Source: JBBQTQ01 sp038213135
GTDB taxonomy: Bacteria; Actinomycetota; Thermoleophilia; Gaiellales; Gaiellaceae
Direction of reading: 5' to 3'
Length of the DNA stretch: 12,621 nt
Assembly: GCA_038213135.1 (NCBI GenBank)
Contig: JBBQTQ010000082.1
Coordinates: 1 to 12,621 of the forward strand
The translations under genes were made by a program, and so were the position numbers. Of the stretch, positions 6,265-12,621 are shown in pieces. Each line of letters opens with the position of its first letter. Within the stretch, counting starts at the first letter, position 1. Below the pieces are notes generated by a model. The model saw only the letters and a list, made by a program, of their open reading frames with translations, had not been told where the DNA came from and did not search any database.

Positions 6265-6708
6265 GTGCCCGCGCCGCGCTATCTGCTGCCCGACGAGGGC
6301 ATCTATCACGTGACCTCCCGTGCGGTGGCCGGCCTGCTGTTGTTCGGCGACGACGGCGACCGGCGCTTCCTCTCGGCTCGCCTGAGAGCAATCTGTCTTT
6401 CCCCGGCCTGGGGTGGTCTGCACGCGTGGTGCTTCGTCGGCACCCACTACCACCTCGTCATCGAGTCGACGCTCGCCAGTCTCTCGACCGGCATGAAGAC
6501 CCTGAACTATGCGTACGCGAGATGGTCGAACGCGAGGCGGGGACGAAAGGGCCATGTCTTCGAGGAGCGGTTCGCCGCCTGGGTCATCCGCGACGAGGAG
6601 CACCTTGAGGCCGCCTGCGAGTACGTCCTTGCGAACGCAGCCCGCGCTGGCCTCTGCGAGACGCCCGACGACTGGCCCTGGTGCGGGCTCGGACTCCCTC
6701 CGCGCTAG
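6265..6708 (+). CDS. Y1 (HUH) transposase, REP-associated tyrosine transposase (RAYT)-like
   Basis: This 147-residue protein belongs to the Y1_Tnp family, single-strand DNA nucleases related to IS200/IS605 TnpA. The start PAPRYLLPDEGIYHVTSRAV is a typical family N-terminus. The metal-binding HUH motif is THYHLVIE (HYH 61-63). The catalytic Tyr is most likely Tyr84 in NYAYARWSN. The RGRKGHVFEERF and NAARAGLCETPDDWPW blocks (92-103, 124-139) are characteristic of RAYTs. An open frame extends upstream to 6196, but GTG 6265 fits both the family start and the -10 spacing. No TnpB or paired inverted repeats are visible, so it looks domesticated or a lone RAYT. It converges with the acyl-CoA dehydrogenase; both stops share CTAG at 6705-6708. 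Confidence 0.8.
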   Translation: MPAPRYLLPDEGIYHVTSRAVAGLLLFGDDGDRRFLSARLRAICLSPAWGGLHAWCFVGTHYHLVIESTLASLSTGMKTLNYAYARWSNARRGRKGHVFEERFAAWVIRDEEHLEAACEYVLANAARAGLCETPDDWPWCGLGLPPR

Positions 6709-7919
6709 CGAGACGCGGCCAGCGCCGGCCCCCACGCGACGAGCGGTGACATCTCGCCCGGGTGGCCGTTCAGCGAGCGGTAGCCGAGCGCGTGCTCGGC
6801 CTGCATCATCTTGTGGATCTGCGTCGTGCCCTCGTAGATGATCGGCGCGCGCGCGTTGCGGAAGTAGCGCTCGATTCCGTACTCCGCCGAGTAGCCGTAC
6901 GAGCCGTGCACCTGGATCGCGAGGTGCGCCGCCTCGAACGCCGACTCGGTCGCGTGCCACTTCGCCAGTGAGGTCTCGCGCGTATTGCGCTTGCCCTGGT
7001 CCTTCATCCACGCGGCCTGCATCACGAGCAGCTTCGAGGTCTCGTAGCCGAGCACCATCTTGGCGATCATGTCCTGGACGAACTGGTAGCGGCCGATCGG
7101 CTGCCCGAACGTCTCCCGCTCGCGCGCGTACTCGACCGAGCGCTCGAGGCACGCCCGCACGACGCCGCAGGCGCCGGCCGCGACCGTGAAGCGGCCCTGG
7201 TCGAGCCCGTACATCGCGATCTCGAAGCCCTGTCCCTCCTCGCCGAGCAGGTTCTCGGCCGGCACCTCGACGTTCTCGAAGAAAAGCTCGCCGGTCGAGC
7301 CGGCCCAGATGCCGAGCTTGTTCTCGGTCTCCGCTGAGGTGAAGCCCGACCAGCCCTTCTCGAGCAGGAACGCCGAGATCCCCTTGTGCTTCGCGGCCGG
7401 ATCGGTCTTCGCGAAGACGAGCGCATGGTCGGCGACCGCCGCGTAGGAGATCCAGTTCTTCTGGCCGTTCAGCACGTAGACGTCACCCTCGCGCCGCGCC
7501 GTCGTCCGCATCGCCGCCACGTCCGAGCCGGCAGCGGGCTCGGTCAGACCGAAGCAGGCGAGCTTTTCGCCACGCGCCTGCGGCACCAAATAGCGCTGCT
7601 TCTGCTCCTCCGTGCCGTAGCGCAGCAGCGCCAGCGAGTTGAGGCCCACGTGCACGGAGATCAAGGTCCGGAAGGCCGCCTCGCCGCGCTCGATCTCCTC
7701 GCAGACCAGGGCCTCGGAGACGAAATCGAGCCCGGCGCCGCCGTACTCCTCGGGAATCACCACGCCGAGCAGCCCGAGCTCGGCCATGCCCTCGATCGCC
7801 CCGAGCTCGAGGTGGTGGTTGATGTCGTTCTCGATCGCGTTCGGCAGGACACGCTCGTCGACGAATCCCCGGACCGTCTCCTGGATCAGCTGCTGCTCTG
7901 AGCTGAGCTCGAAATCCAC
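6705..7919 (-). CDS. Acyl-CoA dehydrogenase (first, stand-alone copy)
   Basis: This 404-residue flavoenzyme introduces a trans-2 double bond into an acyl-CoA and passes electrons to ETF. Order of blocks: N-terminal helical domain (LSSEQQLIQETVRGFVDERV), FAD/acyl-CoA middle domain with the signature CFGLTEPAAGSD (122-133), KNWISYAAVAD, then a C-terminal domain with RETFGQPIGRYQFVQDMIA. IYEGTTQIHKMMQ follows, in which Glu363 is the likely catalytic base. Length is normal, with an extra tail after the catalytic segment. The start is GTG 7919, six bases downstream of TAGACT, so expression is probably leaderless. It has no copy of the FadR-like operator seen near the other dehydrogenases. Acyl specificity cannot be assigned. 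Confidence 0.92.
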   Translation of the reverse strand: MDFELSSEQQLIQETVRGFVDERVLPNAIENDINHHLELGAIEGMAELGLLGVVIPEEYGGAGLDFVSEALVCEEIERGEAAFRTLISVHVGLNSLALLRYGTEEQKQRYLVPQARGEKLACFGLTEPAAGSDVAAMRTTARREGDVYVLNGQKNWISYAAVADHALVFAKTDPAAKHKGISAFLLEKGWSGFTSAETENKLGIWAGSTGELFFENVEVPAENLLGEEGQGFEIAMYGLDQGRFTVAAGACGVVRACLERSVEYARERETFGQPIGRYQFVQDMIAKMVLGYETSKLLVMQAAWMKDQGKRNTRETSLAKWHATESAFEAAHLAIQVHGSYGYSAEYGIERYFRNARAPIIYEGTTQIHKMMQAEHALGYRSLNGHPGEMSPLVAWGPALAASR

Positions 7920-7925
7920 GGCGTG

Positions 7926-7931
7926 AGTCTA
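7926..7931 (-). promoter_or_regulatory. -10 element of leaderless acyl-CoA dehydrogenase gene
   Basis: Read on the minus strand, TAGACT lies six bases before GTG 7919. The same hexamer and spacing occur at the cupin promoter (5178-5183). Confidence 0.5.
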
Positions 7932-7933
7932 TG

Positions 7934-7951
7934 ACCTCGCCGGAGCGAGGT
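7934..7951. promoter_or_regulatory. Perfect 7-bp inverted repeat in the acyl-CoA dehydrogenase promoter
   Basis: ACCTCGC and GCGAGGT flank the loop CGGA. On the minus strand it lies in the spacer between the -10 and the expected -35, a common repressor position. It is unlike the FadR-like operator. The rest of the divergent gap (about 7952-8148) shows no other clear signal. Confidence 0.35.
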
Positions 7952-8148
7952 GGTCGAGCGCCAGTCCCAGTCAGCGATCCACTCATACCCTCCGAACGGA
8001 CGACCGGGCGGAGGAGGCGGTGGGTTGGACGGATCGTGCGACCAACGGATCGCGGCGCTCGCCGTCGCAGGAGATGCTGGACGGCTATCTCCAACAACCG
8101 TGAACCAGCGATGCTGCAAGCCGCGCTCGAGCCTGCTTCGGCTAGGCG

Positions 8149-8154
8149 TAGCAT
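8149..8154 (+). promoter_or_regulatory. -10 element of leaderless response-regulator gene
   Basis: TAGCAT is followed by seven bases and GTG 8162. This supports 8162 as the real start, since the open frame upstream to 7931 shows no homology. Confidence 0.5.
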
Positions 8155-8161
8155 CCGCGCG

Positions 8162-8809
8162 GTGTCCGACGCGAAGATCAAGGTGCGCGTGGTCGTTGCC
8201 GACGACCACCCCCTTTACCGCGAGGGCGTCGTGCGGGCGCTGACGGCGAGCGGCCGGGTCGAGGTCGTCGCCGAGGCCGAGGAGGGCCGCGCGGCCCTGG
8301 CGGAGATCCAGGCGCATTCTCCGGATGTCGCGCTGCTCGACTACAAGCTGCCCGGGCTCGACGGCGTCGCGGTCGTGCACGCGGTCATCCGCGAGGGCCT
8401 TCCGACCCGAGTGCTCCTGCTCTCGGCGTTCACCGACAGCGGTCTCGTCTACGAGGCGCTGCAGACCGGCGCGGCGGGCTACCTCCCGAAGGAGGCGCGA
8501 CGCGAGCAGATCGTCGACGCGGTGCTCGCGGTCTCGCGCGGCGAGACCGTCGTGCCCCCCGAGCTGACGGCGGGGCTCGTCGGGGAGATCCGGATGCGCG
8601 GTGTCGACGAGGGGCCTGTCCTGACCGACCGGGAGCGCGAGATCCTCCGGATGATCGCGGCCGGCAAGAGCCTCCCGGAGATCGCGAAGGAGCTCTTCCT
8701 GGGCGTGACGACCGTGAAGACTCACGCCCAGCACGTCTACGAGAAGCTCGGGGTCTCCGACCGGGCGGCGGCGGTCGCGGAGGCGATGCGACGGCGACTG
8801 ATCGAGTAG
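8162..8809 (+). CDS. NarL/LuxR-type response regulator
   Basis: This 215-residue two-domain response regulator activates or represses transcription after phosphorylation by the adjacent kinase. The receiver domain has the acidic pair Asp14-Asp15 (VVADDHPLYREGV), the phospho-acceptor Asp60 (VALLDYKLPG), Ser88 and Lys110 (GYLPKEA). The LuxR-type DNA-binding domain follows: LTDREREILRMIAAGKS, then EIAKELFLGVTTVKTHAQHVYEKLGV. The start GTG 8162 is chosen because the receiver strand begins at once (KIKVRVVVADD) and a -10 lies seven bases upstream. The kinase follows directly, so the pair is one two-component system. The signal and target genes are not evident. Confidence 0.9.
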   Translation: MSDAKIKVRVVVADDHPLYREGVVRALTASGRVEVVAEAEEGRAALAEIQAHSPDVALLDYKLPGLDGVAVVHAVIREGLPTRVLLLSAFTDSGLVYEALQTGAAGYLPKEARREQIVDAVLAVSRGETVVPPELTAGLVGEIRMRGVDEGPVLTDREREILRMIAAGKSLPEIAKELFLGVTTVKTHAQHVYEKLGVSDRAAAVAEAMRRRLIE

Positions 8810-8913
8810 GCGGGCTGGACCTCGCCGCGACCGGGCCGGTCTCCGAGCTCCCGGACGCGGCGGCCGAGGGCGAGCGGCGAATTGCCTGGCTCAGGCTGGC
8901 GGTAGTCCCGCTG

Positions 8914-9996
8914 ATGGTCGCTGCGCGGACGATCCCGCACCCGAACCCGGAGCCGGAGGACTTCTACTTCGCGGTCGCGAGCGTCGCCGGCTACGCCGTG
9001 GCCGCGCTCGTCTGGGTGTACCTGTGCCGGGTGACGATCCGCTTCATCCTCGGCGCCACCGTTCTCGACGTGGCCGCGATCACGGTGCTGGTCGCCTTCT
9101 CCGGCGGCGCCTTCTCGCAGGCGCGGCTCGCCTACCTGCTCGTGCCGGTCACGGTCGCCTTCCGCTTCCGCCCGCAGCTCACCGCGCTCGCCGGACTCGC
9201 CACGGTAGGCGCCTACGTGATCCAGGCGGTCGTCCATCCCGCGCACCACACCCCAGGCGCGACCAGGTTCATCCTGGTCCAGACCGGCTTCCTCGTCTGG
9301 CTGTCGCTCGCTGCGGTGTTGCTCTCGGCGGTGCTCCAGCGCCGCAATTCGCGGATCCAGGAGCTAGCCGAGGTGCGGCGGCGCCTGATGACGGACGCGC
9401 TCACCGCAGAGGAGCGGGAGCGGCGCGTGCTTGCCGAAGGACTCCACGACAGCGCGATCCAGAACCTGCTCTCCGCGCGACACGACCTGGAGGAGGCGGC
9501 CGACGGTGGCTGGCATCCCGCGTTACCGAGGGCAGACGCCGCGATCGCGGGCACGATCGGCGAGCTGCGCGAGGCGGTTTTCGAGCTGCACCCGTACGTG
9601 CTCGAGCAGGCGGGCGCCGAGGCGGCGCTGCGCACGCTCGCCCAGCGCGCGCAGAGGCGTGGTGCGTTCGCCCTCCATCTCGACCTCGCCTACGGCCGGC
9701 GACACCCTCACGAGGGTCTGCTGCTGACCGCCGCGCGCGAGCTTCTCGCCAACGTCGTCCAGCATGCGGACGCCCGCGAGGTGGTCCTTCGCCTCTCGGA
9801 GGCTGACGGCGAGCTCCTGCTCGAGGTGGCCGACAACGGCCGGGGGTTCGACCCGCACGTGTTGCCAAGCCGGCTGGCCGAGGGCCATATCGGGCTCCGC
9901 TCACAGCGCGAGCGGGTCGAGAGCATCGGCGGCCGGGTCGAGATCCGCTCGGCTCCCGGCCGGGGGACGAGCGTGCGCGTCGGCGTCCCGATCTAG
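8914..9996 (+). CDS. Sensor histidine kinase (HisKA_3/NarX-DegS type)
   Basis: This is the membrane kinase partner of the preceding regulator. The N-terminal half has about five hydrophobic segments (residues ~18-145) with only short loops, so sensing is likely within the membrane. The dimerization helix is ERERRVLAEGLHDSAIQNLL with phospho-accepting His178. The ATP-binding domain shows an N box (ARELLANVVQHA, Asn280), a G1 box (DNGRGFD, Asp307) and a G2 box (GHIGLRSQRERV). ATG 8914 is the first standard start, but coding-like sequence continues upstream in frame (GERRIAWLRLAVVPL) and supplies a first membrane segment. No ATG, GTG or TTG lies in frame between the regulator stop and 8914. CTG 8815 is the best alternative start. 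Confidence 0.85.
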   Translation: MVAARTIPHPNPEPEDFYFAVASVAGYAVAALVWVYLCRVTIRFILGATVLDVAAITVLVAFSGGAFSQARLAYLLVPVTVAFRFRPQLTALAGLATVGAYVIQAVVHPAHHTPGATRFILVQTGFLVWLSLAAVLLSAVLQRRNSRIQELAEVRRRLMTDALTAEERERRVLAEGLHDSAIQNLLSARHDLEEAADGGWHPALPRADAAIAGTIGELREAVFELHPYVLEQAGAEAALRTLAQRAQRRGAFALHLDLAYGRRHPHEGLLLTAARELLANVVQHADAREVVLRLSEADGELLLEVADNGRGFDPHVLPSRLAEGHIGLRSQRERVESIGGRVEIRSAPGRGTSVRVGVPI

Positions 9997-10017
9997 CGAA
10001 AGGCGAACGCGAGCGCG

Positions 10018-10036
10018 GGCGGGAGCTGAGCCCGCC
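10018..10036. terminator. GC-rich hairpin downstream of the kinase gene
   Basis: GGCGGG (10018-10023) pairs with CCCGCC (10031-10036) around a 7-base loop, 22 bases after the kinase stop. No T-tract follows. It may be a weak terminator, or simply part of the minus-strand coding remnant described in the findings. Confidence 0.3.
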
Positions 10037-10091
10037 AGGCCCGGTCGTCGCCGGCGCCGTCCTGCTCGCTCGCCCCGAGGAAGAGGAGCCC

Positions 10092-10121
10092 TTGACCCGG
10101 GCCCTCCCCGGGGCTTACGAT
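10092..10121 (+). promoter_or_regulatory. Promoter of the acyl-CoA dehydrogenase/SDR operon
   Basis: TTGACC (10092-10097) and TACGAT (10116-10121) are separated by 18 bp, the best sigma-70-like promoter in the window. The operator begins at the last base of the -10. A leader of about 30 nt with GGAGAG (10147-10152) precedes ATG 10159, so this gene, unlike several neighbours, has a normal ribosome-binding site. Confidence 0.65.
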
Positions 10122-10138
10122 TGACTGACTAGTCAATC
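10121..10138. promoter_or_regulatory. FadR-like TetR operator, copy 2
   Basis: TTGACTGACTAGTCAATC has the perfect palindrome TGACTAGTCA. It also fits longer arms, GATTGAC (10119-10125) and GTCAATC (10132-10138). It covers the transcript start, so binding would block initiation. It differs from the site at 2884-2901 only at the two central bases. The core equals that of the Bacillus FadR box (TGAATGACTAGTCATTCA type). Confidence 0.75.
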
Positions 10139-10158
10139 GAAGGTTTGGAGAGCGCGAG

Positions 10159-11340
<1,182 letters not shown>

Positions 11341-11370
11341 AGTGAACGTTTCGAATCCCGCCGAGACCGC

Positions 11371-11394
11371 AGTGCCAGGCTTCAGCTTGGCACT
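11371..11394 (+). terminator. Ten-pair hairpin with TTCA loop between dehydrogenase and SDR genes
   Basis: AGTGCCA (11371-11377) pairs with TGGCACT (11388-11394), continued by a G-T wobble and two G-C pairs around a TTCA tetraloop. It ends 11 bases before the SDR start and has no T-tract. It could partly terminate transcription, protect the mRNA end, or control SDR translation; the SDR gene shows no evident ribosome-binding site. Confidence 0.45.
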
Positions 11395-11405
11395 CACGTG
11401 CTGAC

Positions 11406-12239
11406 ATGGCGCTGGAGATCGACCTTTCCGGGCGGGTCGCCCTGGTTACGGGCGGCTCGCGCGGGCTCGGGCGTGCGGATGCGCTGACGCTCGCCCGGGC
11501 CGGCGCGGACGTCGTGATCGCCGACATCCAGGTGGAGTCCGACGAGTCAGGCGACGCGGAGCGCTACGGCGTGCTCGCACAGGCGGCGCGCGCGCAGGGG
11601 CTCGTCTACACGGAGCAGACGGCGAAGGAGATCCAGGAGCTCGGCCGGCGGGCGGCAGCGATCAAGTGTGACGTCACCGATCGAGAGGAGGTGCTCGCCG
11701 TCGTCGCGCGGGTGGTCGAGGACTTCGGCGCGGTCGACATCCTCGTCAACAACGCCGGCACGCTCGACCACGTCGCCCAGATCGGCGACCAGCAGCCGGA
11801 GCTCTGGGAGCGCGACCTGCGGGTCAACCTCACCGGCGCCTTCAACTGCGCGCAGGCGGTGTGGCCGCACATGCAGGAGCGCAAGTGGGGGCGGGTCGTG
11901 AACATGGCGTCGGTCGCCGGGACGCTCGGGGGCTTCGGGCAGGCGAGCTACTCGACGACGAAGGCCGGGCTGCTCGGCCTGACCAAGACGCTCGCGCTCG
12001 AGGGAGCACGGCACGGGATCACGTGCAACGCGATCGTGCCCGGGATCATCGGCACCGAGGCGTTCAACTTCGGCAACTCGGAGATGAACGAACGGATGGT
12101 GCGCCGAACCGCGATGCGCCGGCCCGGCGAGCCGCAGGAGATCGCGAACGCGATCGCGTTCCTCTGCTCGGACCTCGCGTCGTACATCACCGGCGTGGAG
12201 CTGAACGTCTCCGGTGGCGTCGAGCTCTTCGTCTTCTAG
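11406..12239 (+). CDS. Short-chain dehydrogenase/reductase (SDR)
   Basis: This 277-residue classical SDR is an NAD(P)-dependent oxidoreductase. It has the cofactor motif TGGSRGLG (15-22), NNAG (115-118), Asn141, catalytic Ser169 (NMASVAG), and Tyr182 and Lys186 (YSTTK). Asp40 at the end of the second strand (VVIAD) favours NAD over NADP. About 15-20 extra residues lie between the second strand and the next helix (near 42-79), as in some 3-hydroxyacyl or steroid dehydrogenases. Between two acyl-CoA dehydrogenases it fits a 3-hydroxyacyl-CoA or related alcohol dehydrogenase step; this is inferred from context. The start is ATG 11406. Its 3' end is overlapped by the next gene. Confidence 0.9.
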   Translation: MALEIDLSGRVALVTGGSRGLGRADALTLARAGADVVIADIQVESDESGDAERYGVLAQAARAQGLVYTEQTAKEIQELGRRAAAIKCDVTDREEVLAVVARVVEDFGAVDILVNNAGTLDHVAQIGDQQPELWERDLRVNLTGAFNCAQAVWPHMQERKWGRVVNMASVAGTLGGFGQASYSTTKAGLLGLTKTLALEGARHGITCNAIVPGIIGTEAFNFGNSEMNERMVRRTAMRRPGEPQEIANAIAFLCSDLASYITGVELNVSGGVELFVF

Positions 12240-12621
12240 CCCCACCGCCGGGATCTCGTTCCGGCTCACGCCGGAGCAGGAGGAGCTGCGCGCGCTCGCG
12301 CACGAGTTCGCCGAGCGCGAGCTGCGGCCGATTGCCGGCGAGTGGGACGAGCGCGAGGACACTCCACCCGATCTGCTCGCGAAGGCGGCACGCCTCGGCC
12401 TGACCTCCTACGGTGTCCCGCGCGAGTACGGAGGCGGCGGCGTCGACAACGTGACCGCCGCGATCATCGCGGAGGAGCTCTCCTGGGGCTGCGCAGGCCT
12501 CGCCTCCGGCATCCAGTCGACGATGTTCCCGGTCCGCCCGCTCGTCGCGTTCGGGACCGATGCGCAGAAGGACCGCTACCTGCGCGCGATCGCCTCGGAG
12601 GACGGATTCATCTCCGCGATC
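12214..12621 (+). CDS. Acyl-CoA dehydrogenase, N-terminal part (runs off the window)
   Basis: The N-terminal helical domain is clear: FRLTPEQEELRALAHEFAER, then GVPREYGGGGVDNV, AAIIAEELSWGCAGLASG and QKDRYLRAIASEDGF. It closely parallels the interrupted dehydrogenase at 10159 (shared LTxEQ...LREL/ALAHxFAE and the rare xxWGCxG), so the two are paralogues flanking the SDR. No ATG exists in frame; GTG 12214, overlapping the SDR end by 26 bp, is the only standard start and gives a serine-rich first ten residues. The FAD-signature, catalytic Glu and C-terminus lie beyond the window. It may supply the activity lost if the first copy is inactive. Confidence 0.85.
   Translation, partial: MASSSSSSSPTAGISFRLTPEQEELRALAHEFAERELRPIAGEWDEREDTPPDLLAKAARLGLTSYGVPREYGGGGVDNVTAAIIAEELSWGCAGLASGIQSTMFPVRPLVAFGTDAQKDRYLRAIASEDGFISAI

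Noticed and set aside
7931..8161. Longer start for the response regulator
   Set aside because: The added residues are Arg/Pro-rich, overlap the divergent promoter and precede a receiver domain that starts right after GTG 8162.
10106..10113. CCCCGGGG palindrome in the dehydrogenase promoter spacer
   Set aside because: Short GC-only palindrome expected often in DNA of this composition; the TGACTAGTCA operator is a far better regulatory site.
11547..12362. 271-residue minus-strand frame opposite the SDR
   Set aside because: Antisense shadow; the SDR motifs on the plus strand explain the region.

Overview
The window is very GC-rich DNA with strong G/C third-position codon bias. It carries several acyl-CoA dehydrogenases, many GTG starts and several genes that seem to be transcribed without a 5' leader. 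This suits a soil or freshwater actinobacterium, possibly a deep lineage such as Thermoleophilia. That placement is inferred from style and not from a marker gene.

Layout. (1) Positions 1-~900 are an IS5-family (IS427-like) insertion sequence. Its left inverted repeat is cut by the window edge, and its transposase is split into two frames joined at an A5G5 slippery tract. (2) Positions 900-1974 hold a uracil-DNA-glycosylase-like protein. Its N-terminal part is an unrecognised domain whose 5' end was probably removed by the IS. (3) Positions 1971-3498 hold a divergent pair: a short family III (CaiB/BaiF, AMACR-like) CoA-transferase on the minus strand and a FadR-type TetR regulator on the plus strand. 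An MFS transporter (3495-4733) is coupled to the regulator by a GTGA overlap. (4) Positions 4702-6142 hold a small exported four-Cys protein diverging from two tandem, overlapping cupins. The 23-bp gap between them looks like a bidirectional leaderless promoter. (5) A RAYT-like Y1 (HUH) transposase (6265-6708) is preceded by two hairpins and converges with an acyl-CoA dehydrogenase on the minus strand (6705-7919). (6) Positions 8162-9996 encode a NarL-type response regulator and its histidine kinase. (7) From 10159 to the end runs a probable fatty-acyl catabolic operon: acyl-CoA dehydrogenase, SDR dehydrogenase, then a second acyl-CoA dehydrogenase cut by the window end.

Main observation. The operator TTGACTGACCGGTCAATC at the TetR gene recurs with 16 of 18 bases conserved (TTGACTGACTAGTCAATC) just after the -10 of the operon at 10159. 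The regulator resembles Bacillus FadR, and the core TGACTAGTCA matches the known FadR box. The two loci, 7 kb apart, therefore look like one acyl-CoA-responsive regulon: CoA-transferase, regulator, transporter, two dehydrogenases and an SDR.

Second observation. The first dehydrogenase of that operon is interrupted by one in-frame TAG. It sits exactly at the conserved Glu codon of the acyl-CoA dehydrogenase signature, inside a short patch of atypical codons, while the rest of the frame is intact.

I do not see a defence system, CRISPR array or RNA gene in the window. The more unusual content is regulatory: shared operators, leaderless GTG starts, a bidirectional -10, and convergent genes that share one CTAG as both stop codons.
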